In this document: in pieces, positions 23,130 to 35,311 of the stretch
Layout of the letters: every line of letters starts with the position of its first letter
How positions within the stretch are numbered: position 1 is the stretch's first letter
NCBI GenBank assembly: GCA_014529385.2
Contig: CM043944.1
Coordinates: forward strand, 84,934,884 to 84,998,883
Direction: 5' to 3'
DNA: 64,000 nucleotides
From: Adiantum capillus-veneris
Taxonomy: Eukaryota > Streptophyta > Polypodiopsida > Polypodiales > Pteridaceae
Notes under the pieces: model-generated
Database searches by the model: none
Told to the model about the DNA's origin: nothing
Seen by the model: the letters and a program-made list of their open reading frames with translations, nothing else
Program-made: the position numbers and the translations under genes

Positions 23130-23258
23130 TTACATGAATATAGAATAAGGAGCGTGTGTATAACGCCAAGCTCCATCCATTCTATGCTCTCATGCTTCTC
23201 CAATTTCTCATACACACACTAGCACGAGACACACCGCCTCACAAGTGGTATCAGAGCC
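23130..23258 (+). mobile_element. LTR end plus tRNA-iMet primer site of a copia remnant
   Basis: TGGTATCAGAGCC at 23246-23258 is the standard tRNA-iMet primer site of plant copia elements. The 100-odd bases before it, ending CTCACA at 23243, have the look of an LTR 3-prime part. I could not fix the LTR start, and no gag or pol follows, so only the left edge of an element remains. Confidence 0.65.
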
Positions 23259-25059
23259 TCCGTTGCCATCCACCCACTTCTTGGTGCACGTGCAATGCCT
23301 ACTATCAAGTAACCTTAGGCTTAAGGATGTAACTATGGTCGATTTTCTTGCTTTCTAAGAAGTATCAAATATTGTAGCAAAGCTTGGGAGATTGGATAAT
23401 GGAGCTTTGAGCCAAATCCATGAACATTGATAGAAAAAAATCAAAGCCTGTTTAAAGCTTTTGGGGAATCTTATTTAACATTAGTAAATAGAAGTTCACA
23501 ACAACACTAAAATTTTGTTTTTTCTCACAAAACGGGATCTGCCATGGCAGCATTGGTGTTTTGAAAAATCTTCCAAAGCATTAGTTAAAAGTTTAAAGGG
23601 GCAACACACCAAAACTTAAAACAACGTTGGATGTTGAAGCCTCCTACAGTAGCGCTAGCACACCTTCAAGATTTTATAGCACTAGAAAACTATATGAGAC
23701 CGCAATGTGACATGGGACTGAGTCTAGCCAAACTATAAAGTGCTCTCAATTCTTGCACGGGATTCTAAGTTCAAGGTGTCTAGGCATCATTCGTACCTTT
23801 TAAACAGGGAATGTCGTTGTCTTTTGTTTATGGGAAGGGGGTTAACAAGTTCTAACCGCTAGTTTTGTGATAACACAAAGTCCTGCATGTTTGGGTGGAC
23901 GTGTGTGACATGGGCCTAAGTATTACCCTTTAATTATTACGATTTAGTATTACCCATTGATTCAATTCATTCAAATGGTAATGACGAGATATGTCTTGTT
24001 GATATTCTAATGTGCTTGCATGATAAAACCCTGTTGGTACCGAGTGATGCCATTGTGAGCATCATTGCAAGTGTAGATGGCTAAACTAATAGCACTGTAG
24101 GGAATCACAAACTTTAGATGATTGAGTTGACCTACTATGGCAATCTTTTCCCACAAATAATTGCATGCAGTCATCCATGGTGCCATGAACAGTGGCTACT
24201 AGTCATCTTCACCCAGAAACAAAAGCTCATGCTCATTAAATTTTCTTATTGTTGTCACCTTCCATTGCATATACCTATAGCTAGTAGAAAGAGATGGAGA
24301 AAAAAAAAATGTTTCTATGAGACACCAAGCCATTACTGCTTATGGAAGGATTTTTTGAGTGACTGAGAAGGATGATTCACTTCTTAAGTTTATTTTCTGA
24401 TGTTTCTGTGGCATGACACGTGCATTTCATATGAATATGTAGCTTGTTGCCTGCCCAATACATTGTTTTGAGCTTTGGATATATTTTATTTTAAATTGAA
24501 AAAATAACTTTCATGTTGTTTTAGATAATGGGATGGCCAACTCAAATCCAATATGGATTGATGCTAACAAAAAATTGGAGCTTAAGCTCATGAAGATGCC
24601 TCCATTGTAAGCCTTGGCCAATAAAAGTTTTATAATTGGTAGGGTAATCATAGGACAATTGCTTGGTCAATAATAACTACAAAAATATTATGTATTATGA
24701 TTGAAAAAAATTGTAGGGTGCTTTGTACCGTTATTGACCCAACAAAAGAGCCAAAAATTTCACTTCATTTAGATTAGAAGTTACGAATGTCTAAGCTCAT
24801 TGATACGTCACTCTCAGTGTAGATGGTTTTTTGAATAATAGCAATATGTCACCTATTTAAATTAATAGTGATGCTCCTATGATATTGCATGAGAGCACAT
24901 GCTCTCATTGTCATGCATCTACAAGATGAGCTTATAAACTACTCGGATATAGGTGTAGTGAATCGTGAAGATTGTGTGAAAATATACGTGAGAAGGATAA
25001 AAAAAGGTGATTAGATCAATAGAGTAGAGACATGCTTTCTCAGATTGATTGCTTGGATT
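23259..25059. other. Unassigned sequence across the A-only boundary
   Basis: No family recognised. From 24196 it is again collinear with copy B (45915 onward). An 82-codon ORF at 24118-24366 starts inside the A-only part and is not a gene I know. Confidence 0.5.
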
Positions 25060-25700
25060 TCTCCTTGCTCAGAAATATTCGCTCGCCATATGGTAGGACT
25101 CGTGTTTGTCTAATGAATTAGACTAGATGATGATATCATCAAAGAACACTCCAGGAAAGGTTCAGTGAGGCCTTAATAGCTTCTCCATCAAGCGGTTGAA
25201 TGTGGCTGGTGCATTGATCAAGCCAAAAGGCATGACAATATATTCGTAAAGACCAAACGTAGTGCAAAATGCGGTCTTAACAATTTCTTGATCAACTATC
25301 CTTATTTGATAATAGCCACTTTTTAGGTCAATCCTACTGAAGTAGGTGGACCCTTGTAGCTTATCAAATAAGTCTTCTACCCGTGGAATGGGAAACCTAT
25401 TCTTGATAGTGATCCTATTTAGTGCTCTATAGTCGACACACATTTGATATGTTCCGTCTTTCTTTTGCACTAGTAACACGGGTGAGCAAAATGAAGATGA
25501 GCTAGGCCTAGCCATGCCCTTCTCAACTAACTCATGCACTTGCCGCATAATCTCCTCTTGTTGAGCTTGAGAAACTCTATAAGGAGGTTTGTTAGGCAGT
25601 GAAATTCCTGGAAGAAGTTGAATTGCATGGTCATCATTGCCTCGTTTAGGAGGTAGCTCATAGGGGATGTCATCAATAAAGACATCTTGAAACCCCTTGA
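25060..25700 (-). pseudogene. Ty3 reverse transcriptase fragment (copy A)
   Basis: Minus-strand reading runs from [15 protein letters not shown] through [70 protein letters not shown] and [13 protein letters not shown] to VFFDDIII, i.e. RT fingers and palm including the DD of the active site. A TGA precedes FFDD, and a TAG follows III in copy A only. RNase H is absent downstream. Clearly Ty3-class, inactive. Confidence 0.93.
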
Positions 25701-25715
25701 GAAAAATGGATAACT

Positions 25716-26280
25716 TTAATTCCTTGTGAGTGTGTATTTTTCTTTTGCTAAAACATTAGGTTCACTTTGAGAATCTTTAACAAAAATCATGTACATGGAA
25801 ATAGAGCTCTTTATTGACTTATTGAAAGCTTGTGTATGTACACATGGAGCCTCAATTTCCCGATTAAGGGAGTGACTGAAGCTTCTTGCCCCTTGAAAGC
25901 ACCTCTGCTGGTAGTACATCTCCCATCTGGTAAGCTTGTATGCCTAGCTTGGTGGCCAACTGTGTGGATATGAAATTGTGAGTAGAACTAGGGTGAAAGA
26001 GAATAAAAGCATCATGTTCTCTTACCTTTCCCCAAGCATGGTATAGAGGAGATCCTTTGTGGTGAGTTTGCTCCTCTTGGATTTCAACCAAGGTAGCTCT
26101 AGGAGGCTCATGGCGGGTGTTCTTTTGGGGACAAGCGCAGTACGCATGCCCTTGCTCGCCGCACTTGAAACACCGGTTATCCTTGCAATAACCCTCAAGC
26201 TCTTCAAGAGAGAGTTTGTTTTTGACTTTGTAAACTCCCTTCTCTTTAGCTTTGTTGGAATTGCCCTTAGGAGACCCTTA
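25716..26280 (-). pseudogene. Ty3 nucleocapsid knuckle and protease relic (copy A)
   Basis: Minus-strand frames give a basic gag tail, the zinc knuckle CFKCGEQGHAYCAC (C-x2-C-x4-H-x4-C, near 26145-26185), then the protease AFILFHPSSTHNFIS, where Asp of the D-x-G triad is His and Gly is Ser. After a frame break a linker leads towards RT. This is the usual Ty3 order gag-pro-RT. The protease cannot be active. Confidence 0.85.
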
Positions 26281-26600
26281 ATCTTTTGAAAAGATTCTTG
26301 TAGGTCTCGGCTATACTCATCTGCAGTGAAGATCTTCCCGTGTACCGTAAGTAGCAAGGGACTTCTTGATCTTCCCCCAATTACCTCAAAAGGTGCTTTT
26401 CCCGTGGAAGTATGTACAGTGTTATTGTAGGCATACTCCACTAAGAATAAGTACTTCTCCCATTGGGATCTTTGATCTACTTCTGTTACATAGGCTTTTA
26501 GTAGATCGAGGATTGTTAGGTTAGCTATTTCACTTTGGCCATCCTTTTGCGGGTGATAGGCCGAAGAGAAATTTATCCTCGTTCCACTTAGCAGAGATCT
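26281..26600 (-). pseudogene. Ty3 integrase core end, fused upstream of gag (copy A)
   Basis: Minus-strand reading INFSSAYHPQKDGQSEIANL and YAYNNTVHTSTGKAPFEV is the C-terminal half of a Ty3 integrase core (the final Glu helix region), followed by DEYSRDLQESFQKI. It then runs straight into the gag tail. Integrase normally lies after RT, so the order here (INT, NC, PRO, RT) is permuted. Copy B has the same junction, so it is older than the duplication. Confidence 0.88.
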
Positions 26601-29600
26601 TTAGATATAAACATGATATCTAGCTAGACCAAGTGTAAAAAAATTAAGTGTGTTTGTTTTCTATGTGCTTAAAAAAAATAAAACTTGTTTATAGGACTGC
26701 TAAAACAATATAGCATCAAAAAACCACCAAGTCCCCGCTTTTCAACAGTAATTCATGCGCTAAGTGAAAGAGAGCAACTTGTATTTTTGCCAAGTCCAAA
26801 AAGACCAGCAAACAATAAGTTATAGCTAGTATGCCACAAGCCAATTAGCTAGTCCCCAATCCATGTACAATGTTGCACCACAGTAAGCAATAGCGGCTAT
26901 CCAGCCCTTACCATATAGACTTAGCCAACCCATATGATGGATTATACCTGTTTTAAGCATCAAGGAACATTAATCCTCAGAAGTGACATATTTTTTCAAG
27001 GCCCACCACACGGTGGTTTTATTTCATCAGGCTACGCGACTAATTATGCCGCAAAAATTTTCTAGATTTTTTCTTAAGTGTCGTTATCAAAAGTAAGAAA
27101 AAAGTGAATCACGGGTATAGAAAAACCCTTTAAAAAAATATATATATATATATGTACCTGCAGTTAAATAATGACCAGCTTCGAAAAAAACCAATAATAG
27201 TACCATAGTAATGCTCCCAAAAGAAACCACCTTTACCATGTAATGCCGGTCAAATCCGACCACTATAGTGGTCCTTACCAGGCTGAAGAACGAGGAACTG
27301 AGCCAACCAAACAGAGGTCCAACCACTTATATCATGCCATGCTAAGTATAGTCATCCCGACTATTTTAAGTACACCATTTGCTAAGTACATGTATTTTCA
27401 TGAAACAATGCTTTACCATTTAATATAAAAAATGACAGTAATGAGATTATTGATGCTAAGCTTAGTGACCAACCTGAGTTAGTTGAGTTGTAAGCTCCAT
27501 TCTCGGTGCAACAAAGATGGAAAAAACACAGTCCTCACACTTGATGCAGTAGCTCAAGTTATTGTACTAGTTAGCATATGTCAAAATTGTGCTAGTTAGC
27601 ATTGTCTGGGACATGAAAAAGCATGACAAGTTAACATGCTTTCACCCAAATAGATATACACAAAAGAACTACAAGTTCAAAGGACAGCTGACCCTAGACC
27701 TCTGGAAGGTGATTTTCACAAAAAATGACTCAGTATTGAATTCATTTTTGTACAATATAGTAAGGATGCAGACATCATCCGAATGAAATAATACAAGGAT
27801 ATCAATGTAATAAAAAATTGAGTCCCCCGTAATCATCAAAGTTGGACAGCAGCTACCCTAAGCCACTATAAGCGAGGATAGCATTCTCACCTGCATCCAT
27901 GTAGAAAAGACAACAAATGCTAGACTTGGCTTCAAATGGTAGGTGTCAATGAAGCTATTGGTTGTAATCCATGTCACACTCAAAATAGAAGTAGATTAGG
28001 CAGCTTTCCATAATGTAAGTACCAAAAATACTCCGTAGTTTAAAGTTTCCTTATATGCTAAAAAAGTAAGTTTGACTTAATATACTTCCAAAAAGTTCAT
28101 TGCTAGTCGAGGTTGTTTTTCAAAAGGTCAATTTTAGACAGCCAAAGGCATATACCATCCGTTTATAACCATCAGACAAGTCATTCCATGTTTTGTATAC
28201 ATTTCTACTCAAAATAAACAGCACGACCTTATCAAGAATCCCCAAAGTTTTTAGACAATATAAAAGGTGTAATCCCCTCTATGAACAAACTATCTACTAA
28301 TGTGTTATTGATCATTATATTTGGTTAAAATATGCATAACAAGAAAACACCAACAAATAGACCAAAAAATGGATCACCACACGACATCCCCTTATCAAGA
28401 AGGTAACCCGCATCACCAAAGCATAAGAGCCATATGAAAATATCATCCAAAAATAAAACTAGCCAGTCAGCCAGGTAAGGACAACTCTCCCAAGAAAAAC
28501 ATGAATTTGGAAAACATGCTTCAATGCGGTTTAATAGAGGGGCCATCTATATTAATTATGTTTAAGTAAGCAGAGCACAGATCATCAAAACCTCATTATG
28601 TGGATGTGACCTTGGGCAAGTCTCTTATTACGGCAAAGTAGAAAGCCAGAGCCTTAAACAGACAAAGCCATATAATATGCCTAGTTTTGATAGCCAAGAA
28701 AACATAAAGGGAGAACAATTAGCACAATATTTTTAGTATTCAGTATAGAATAAAAAATATCATGATGCCAAACCCATCAAAGCAAAAACCTTAAACTCAA
28801 AGACCTAGTCTTTATGCCAAAGAGCCAGTCAAGAGTCCCAGGAAATGCAAACATCCTAGACTACTCCCAGTCTCTTGAAACCCATAACCAAATAGTCAAG
28901 CCGCGTTAGCTCAAGTCCTATACCTAGCCAGCTCTAAAACACCATCAGCTAGTGTTTATCAAAAAAGCCTCAATATGCCATCAACAATAGAGCCAAAGTC
29001 AAGTACCAAAAAGTACAAGACCAAAATAATCATCATTTTTTGAGAAAGATCAAGACAATTTTTTAACTCAAAGACCACTTTATATGCCACTTTTCAGTAG
29101 ACCTCGTATAAAAGTTCTCAAGTTGCAAACATATAATTGTTCATGTGTATTTTTTGAACAAACCACCCAAAAAGAACCATCCAGATAGATTGCCTTACTT
29201 CACCTAATCAAAATTCCTCTTTATCCCATTTGCACCAGTCCGAAAAAGTTAGGAATGTTAGTCATATCAATAAGTATCATAAGAGTCTGCTAAGATTCAT
29301 CAAAAGCCATAGTCTAAAAGAACCAGTTCGGAACCAATAGTATTTAAGCAAGCCAAAATATAAGTCAACAGTATATTTCAAAAATCCATAAAGCCTCAGT
29401 CAAGAGGGTTTTATCACAACCCAAAACTTCCACAGAAGCTCCGCATATACCCCCTTGTAAGATTTAAAAAGAACCTAATGCAATTTTCTAAACTCGGCGA
29501 GGAGTCACAACCCTGTGAGATATTTCAATTAAGTGATTTAGGCAGACAAAAATCTTAGTATAAGAAATCAAAAAAATGAAAGTTCAAACGACCTGTGATG

Positions 29601-30166
29601 TTGAGGTTTTTTCCACTAGCATCATTACTCCAACCATTCCAACTGAAACATTTCTCGAACACACTCCCTTTTCTCTCCAAACACTCCCAAAAACTTAAGC
29701 CAAATCTAAGTGAGGGGAGTAGAACACCCTCACCTTTTTATACTGGGTTTGAAGCAACAAGGAGAGTCACGTACTTATCGCATTAAGGTGAAAGCCACGC
29801 GGATTAGAATCTGATGTACACCCTGCAAACCACTTGTGCATCCCAATAGAAGCATAGAATACAGATCTTAAATGAGGAAGCAAATCTTCTACGACTCAGA
29901 TATAATCACCATAACATCCGCTCACCTCCCAAATGAGACCACACGATTGTTTGTACAGCTACATAGCGCATCCATAGGCACATCTCAGCCCATTAGATTG
30001 CCGCAGGTAGAGCAGGAGTCAGAGACAACAATGAGGGAAGCCAGTCACGCTTGAATGCCAGAGGTGGTAGTGGACACGATCATTTACATGTGGGTAGGTA
30101 AGGAGCACCTTAATCCCAAACCAAGATAATTACCACACTTAAAAAAACCAAGAGCCGATTCCCATT
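26601..30166. other. Unassigned duplicated AT-rich sequence
   Basis: About 3.6 kb collinear with copy B 48320-51090 and 54619-56162. Small ORFs (27589-27786 plus, 28325-28546 minus, 29595-29786 plus) persist in both copies but show no domain. Indels of 40-90 bases separate the copies near 26735 and 27030. No LTR, tRNA or gene signal found. Confidence 0.55.
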
Positions 30167-30184
30167 AGATAAGCTGGAGATAAG
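30167..30184. other. Candidate transposon excision footprint
   Basis: AGATAAG-CTGG-AGATAAG. In copy B the same two AGATAAG copies flank the inverted-repeat element 56170-62636. Copy A therefore looks like the site after excision, with 4 bases left between the duplicated target. Confidence 0.6.
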
Positions 30185-30574
30185 CACAGTGAGAAGAAGA
30201 TCCACCAAGTGTTCCAAGCCTAAGGATGCTACCTGCAAGCCTATTAACTTCCAAGATAGGTATCAACCTGAGTACCAACTAAGAATGTAGAGGTTGGCCA
30301 CAAAAAGTAGCTTAATGTGCAAAGGCCGGTCGAATTTAAAAGGCATCGCAAAAAACACCGGAAGAAGTAAGCATCCCAAATACTATCATAGTCAGTTGTT
30401 TCCTCCTGCAAATCTCAATCCAATAGAGATAATATTTTCACAACAAATTGTAACTAAAATAGGTACAAGTTTAAGTGAGGGACCAAACCACCTTGGTAAA
30501 CCATGCTAGGGATAGCATTAAGTGAAGTGCATCCTTTTAGTGAGGTGATGTCTGGCCATAAGTCAACCAGGAGT

Positions 30575-30576
<2 letters not shown>
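30185..30576. other. Unassigned duplicated sequence
   Basis: Collinear with 62644-63035 at high identity. A 71-codon ORF (30294-30509) is open in both copies. No family recognised. Confidence 0.5.

Positions 30577-30656
<80 letters not shown>
30577..30656. repeat. (GT)n(GA)n microsatellite, left half of split tract
   Basis: GT to 30624, then GA to 30656. The LINE begins directly after. Copy B has the undivided tract at 63036-63108. Confidence 0.95.
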
Positions 30657-30660
<4 letters not shown>

Positions 30661-30849
30661 TAGATTTTATTATCGTCCTCGGAGGTCAAATATGACCTAT
30701 GGGACCAAAGTTACATGTGATGTAGTATGTGTATGGCTGATGAGTGACTCTCGATGCTCCAAAATTGTAGTGATGAGAGTCGCAATGGAGAGCCCACACT
30801 TTGGCTGGGAGAGGAAAGTGTGTAGGTCTAAGTTATGGCTGAAAATGTG

Positions 30850-33800
30850 CGAGAAGCAAGTTCGGATGTGATCAAAAGCTGAGCACTCTAGTAGTGTGTG
30901 GTACTCAGACTCTCAAACTTGCAGTGAGCATAATGTGCACAATCGATTTGACTCTTCTCCATTGCCCCAACGCCCTATCTCGCATCGAAGGAAATGGGAG
31001 CTAAGCCGAATTGCTGCGATAGTGCGTATCGCGGACAAGGGAATAGGCTCAAGCATTTAAGTGTGAGTACGGTTTCCTCTCTCAGCGAAGAACATGGTTT
31101 TGTAGTTGGGGGCAATATAGGTGGTGTAATGTATGAAGCGTGACCCACCGGATTTCTCCCAAGCCGTAATACATTGGCGTTGTAGAAAAGCTTCATTCAC
31201 TTGAGAGTCAATTGAAGCATCATGTAGCAAGTGTAATGCATCCCATCTCCCAAACCACTTCTTTATGTCTTGCATCCATCCCGTGATCAAGATCTTGATT
31301 TTATGCGTCTTTTGAACTTTTTTGCTTGCTTCCCATGCAATTGGAGGAAGTCGATGTGAGGGGTTTTGACGCATCTTTATTATGTACTCCACAACCCTTT
31401 CCATGCCCATAAACTCAATTGGAAGAGATCCCAACTCAAGAAGTAGGAGCATATATGGTGTTTGTGTCTTAACTTGGAGAAAGTTTGTAAGAAAACGCTT
31501 TTGGATATTCTCAAACTCTTTCCAGGTAGACTTTGAGATGCTCCCACCCCACACTTCAACTCCATTAAGAAGAACCGGTGTCACCAATGCATCAAAAAGA
31601 TACTTCTTGAGAACCCAACACTTGATGTTTCCCGCATTACACATGTTCTCAAATGCATAATATGCTCTCTTTCCTGCTTCCAAACGACGCATAGCACATT
31701 CATGCCACTTGTGATTGGATGAAACCTCAAGACCAAGGTACTTAAAGCTCTCAACAACTTCAAGTGTCTCGTTGTTGTACACAATGCATGGCTTCTCCTT
31801 ATGGTTGGTTTTCACAAGCATAACCTTTTTTTTGGATTCATTTACAATCAGCCCACTATGCAAGCAAAAGTTCTCAAGGACAACCATAAGCTTCTGTGCA
31901 TCTTCTAAAGTGTGTGCTAGAAGCACTACATCATCCGCATACAACAAAAGCATGATTACCGCATTGCAAATATTGACCTTTTCAATGCCTTCTTCTTGCA
32001 TAAAGTCAAGTACCATTTGTTCCAATTGATCGATGCATAGACCAAAGAGAGTTGATGACAATGGACATCCTTGTTTAACCCCAATAGTGCTTACAGAAAT
32101 TTCTGAAATTTCTCTTCCCATGCGCAATTGACAAATCACCTTCTCATAGATTCGAGAAACCGCAAGTATAAACTCACTTGGCACTTGGAGTTCTTCCATC
32201 CTTCTCCACAAATTGTTACGTGGAATCATATCAAAGGCTTTCTTAAAGTCCACAAAACAACAATACAATTGCTTGCCTTTCAACCGACTTTCCTCCATGA
32301 GAACACGAAGAGTGACAAGATGATCAATGGTGCTATGGCATCGACGAAAACCCGCTTGTCCCTTTGCACGCTTCTCATTCTCTTTAGCCCAATCACTCAA
32401 TTTCATCTCCATTATGCACCCAAACAACTTTTCCATAAGAGACCCAATCATTATAGTCCTGTAGTTGCTTACATTCTTTACATCCCCTCCTTTATGCAAA
32501 TGCTTAACCCAATTAGTACTCCAATCATAAGGCATACCATGTTGAAGTGCAAGGTTGAACATATCACACATCCACTCATGGGTAAAATCTCCCGTCCATT
32601 TGATCATCTCCGGCTTGATACCTTGAAGATCTCCCGCTTTGCGAGTGGCCAACTTTTCAAGCCCACCGCATACATCCTCAATAGTAAAAAAAGACGGCAT
32701 ACATGGGAGTGAACCATAAAATGGCATTTTTTCAGTATTTGCTTGCTCATATAATTTCCTACAATGTGTGTACATATCCACTAGACTCAAGTTACCAAAA
32801 TTCTCAACCCGCTTGCCTCTCAAGTTTCTCCAAAATCTTCCACATGCATGTACCTTTTCTTGGACTTGAAATTCTTGTTGCTTTACTTCCCATCTTCTTC
32901 TCTTCTTTTGAATCAATGCCTTGTATGTATGCAAATGACTTTGATAGTTGTCTTTGTCCATAGTTGCATCAAGCTTTATCAAGGACTTTCGAGCATCTTG
33001 ACATTCTTTATCAAACCACCTTTTGCGTGATCTATCTTTGTTGATACCATGGAGATGCTTTATGGCAAAGCATTCTTCCGCACAAGAACAAATAGCTTTC
33101 TTGAAAGCTTCCCATTTAGTTTCCAATGGTGCATCACATTGAAGCTTTGTCATCCATAATTTTTTCTCAACCATTTCAATGTACATTGGTGCCCGTTTGA
33201 AATCCATACATAGTGATAACTTCTCTTTCCTTTGGCTGAGATTATCATGCTTAGTTGCTTCTCCATATGAAAGGTCAATACATAAGGTGCGATGGTCGGA
33301 TTCCGGGGTCCATTGACCAAACATAAAACTCTTTATGCGATACATGATGGCTTCAGAGAGTAGCATATAGTCAATCACACTATCCCCATTATGTCTCCTA
33401 CATGTAAATCCATTGGTTCCACTCCACAAAGATACACCATTGGAAATGAGCATACCCGTGCTATTACACATGTGTAAAAGTAACTTTCCATAGTGATCCG
33501 GCTCTTTCTCATCCATTGAAGTACGATCATACAAGTGAACTTCCTCCAACTCCCTTGAAATGTATGGCATATCAAATTGTTGAGTATCATGTTGCAATGT
33601 TTTTGTGCGAGCATTCATATCCCCAAATACAATAACATCACCTTCATCTTTGAAATAAGCAATGTCCTCTTCCAAATCAGAAAATGGTTGATCTCTGTCC
33701 ATGCAATCATAAAAGGGAGAATCATGATGAGGAATGTAGCAACCGGCTACAAAAATGGGTGCTCTTTTTGGTGTCATAATTTTCAGCCATACATAACGTT

Positions 33801-34065
33801 TGTACTTGTCATCTTTCACAATTGATACAAAATCTTCCAATCCTTTCTTAACCATACATGCTAACCCTCCTTGTCCTCTTCGTTGCTTGAGATTCTTTGA
33901 CCACATCAATGAATGTACATTGTAATCCTCCAAGCCGTTAATCATTTGTGTATCATGCTCCCAAGTTTCAACAAGAAGTACAACATCGGCTTTGCTTGTT
34001 AGTTCATCAATGCCAACCCCCGCATTCCATGGGTATCCATTACAATTTCAAAAGCATATTTTCAA
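30850..34065 (-). pseudogene. LINE ORF2: endonuclease, reverse transcriptase, C-terminal Cys/His
   Basis: The long open part (33945-31057, 962 codons) has an APE-type endonuclease (GDMNART at residues 108-114, SVIDYMLL near 189-196, SDHRTL 216-221), then RT with FVDFKKAFDMIPRNNLW, IGVKQGCPLSSTLFGLCID and YADD at residues 669-672, i.e. both catalytic Asp kept. Coding sense continues upstream (NCNGYPWNAGVG, VVLLVETWEHD) to a TGA near 34050 at an expected Trp, and downstream past TAA 31057-31059 to LCTLC...ECSAF, a zf-RVT-like end, with another stop. It nicks DNA and primes reverse transcription in target-primed integration. Confidence 0.93.
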
Positions 34066-34095
34066 TTGTAACTCGGTCTCATAGGTCACGCATCC

Positions 34096-35046
34096 CTATT
34101 TGCTTGAGAGACTTGCCTCCTCCTTGGGCACATTTTCTTCATGAGAGATCTCCTTGTTTTTATTATTCTTTTCCTCATATGCCTTGCGACGCATATTTTG
34201 TTGCTTAATAGTGAGATCTTCACATACAAAACATTTTGTATCCCTCAAATAGATCCAACTATTATCAAGGATAATCTTTCGCTTGGTCTCATCCGGCATG
34301 GTGCATACAATTGGCCGTTCTCCCGAGCGAGGAGCTCCTTGCTTCCCCACTCTATGTGCTCCATAGACCATAACTCCGGACATGCCAAAGTGGGTTTTGA
34401 AGAAATCTTCAATAACAATGGCAAGAGAAGGAGGTGTCTCTAACTTCTCTTCGGGAATTCCACGAATAACAATGTTCTTGGAACGTCGCTCCCGTTCCTT
34501 CAACTCCTCCACATCCACATTCTCAACATTCTTTGTTTGAACCATAGCTTGCATGAGTGAGGAATTAGAAACCACATTGCTACCACATACATCAGCCCAA
34601 GACTTGTTTGTACATACATTTTTCATGTCGCATACATCCCGGCTCATAGTGTCAAATTTCTCCTCTTTCAATACATCGTCATGCTCTACTTTGCTCATTC
34701 GCTCCTTCAAAGCATTCAAGTCCACAAGAGAGCGTTTACATTCCTTGACTTCCTCTTCAAGTTGAATCAAACGTGTTGTTTGCATCTCAAGTGTCCTCTT
34801 GAGATTCTCATTCTCAACCACAAGTACCCTTAGTGTGCCATTCTCCATTGCAAGTGCTCATAAGTCTTCGCATTGTTTGTTTACGGTCTCTTGCAATGAT
34901 ACCAAGTACGCCATGATCATGGTTTCCGATGTCGTTGGTTGGGTGGTTGTGTTTCTATCTCCACACTTAGGAGATTTTGGATCATTTTCCAGAATGGTTG
35001 TGGACCTTGTTGAAGAAGAAGAACCCTTGAGAGTGCCGGAAGACAT
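34096..35046 (-). pseudogene. LINE ORF1: coiled-coil RNA-binding protein
   Basis: ATG at 35046 opens a Ser/Thr-rich N-terminus, and a TGA near 34860 separates it from a 250-codon open part (34848-34096). That part has a heptad-rich coiled coil (ENENLKRTLEMQTTRLIQLE), then SKNIVIRGIPE, FFKTHFGM and RPIVCTMPDETKRKIILDN, the RRM-type core of L1-like ORF1 proteins, and a lysine-rich tail. Product would be the RNA-packaging protein of the LINE particle. ORF1 ends about 30 bases before the ORF2 reading begins. Confidence 0.85.
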
Positions 35047-35275
35047 TGTATGTAAAATAGGAGATGAAAATCAATTTTGTTGAACCTGTTCACTTCGGAA
35101 ATGCTGCTACAGAAACGCCTTCCATAAATCTCAAAATTTCTATCTTTACATCAATGCGTAGAGGACTTCGTTCTCTTCAATTGAGGCTATAGATCACCCA
35201 AATCGGAGTTCGGATGAAGAAGTTATGATCAAAAGAGTGGACTGCTGTCTACTAGGTCAAAAAACGGCTGCGTTT

Positions 35276-35278
<3 letters not shown>
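35047..35278 (-). other. LINE 5-prime UTR
   Basis: About 230 bases between the GA tract and the ORF1 start. Presumably holds the internal promoter. No specific motif called. Confidence 0.6.

Positions 35279-35307
<29 letters not shown>
35279..35307. repeat. GA tract, right half of split microsatellite
   Basis: 29 bases of GA continuing into CTTGTGGACACT exactly as in copy B at 63109. Confidence 0.95.

Positions 35308-35311
<4 letters not shown>

Larger units (their letters stand above)
17134..24195. other. Segment present in copy A only (7.06 kb)
   Basis: Copy B jumps from the base matching 17133 to the base matching 24196. GTGG occurs at both edges in A (17130-17133 and 24192-24195) and once in B (45911-45914), the signature of a microhomology-mediated deletion in B. 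The segment holds the rest of the thioredoxin relic, a HECT fragment, several internal repeats, a copia RT relic and an LTR/primer-site remnant. Confidence 0.85.
30657..35278 (-). mobile_element. L1-like LINE inserted in a GA microsatellite, 4.6 kb
   Basis: Minus-strand non-LTR element with 5-prime end at about 35278, a 230-base 5-prime UTR, ORF1 and ORF2, and 3-prime end at about 30657. GA runs border both ends (30625-30656 and 35279-35307) and copy B has one uninterrupted GA run without the element. The 3-prime end shows AATAAAATCTATCTA and no poly(A), running into TC repeats on the element strand. Stops in both ORFs make this copy inactive. Confidence 0.92.

Noticed and set aside
23246-23258. 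TGGTATCAGAGCC as part of a tRNA gene
   Set aside because: Only the primer-site stretch is present, with no cloverleaf around it. It fits the copia primer site next to an LTR end.
31715-32712. Plus-strand ORFs opposite the LINE (for example 32128-32712, 194 codons)
   Set aside because: They are antisense shadows of ORF2, which has clear endonuclease and RT motifs.
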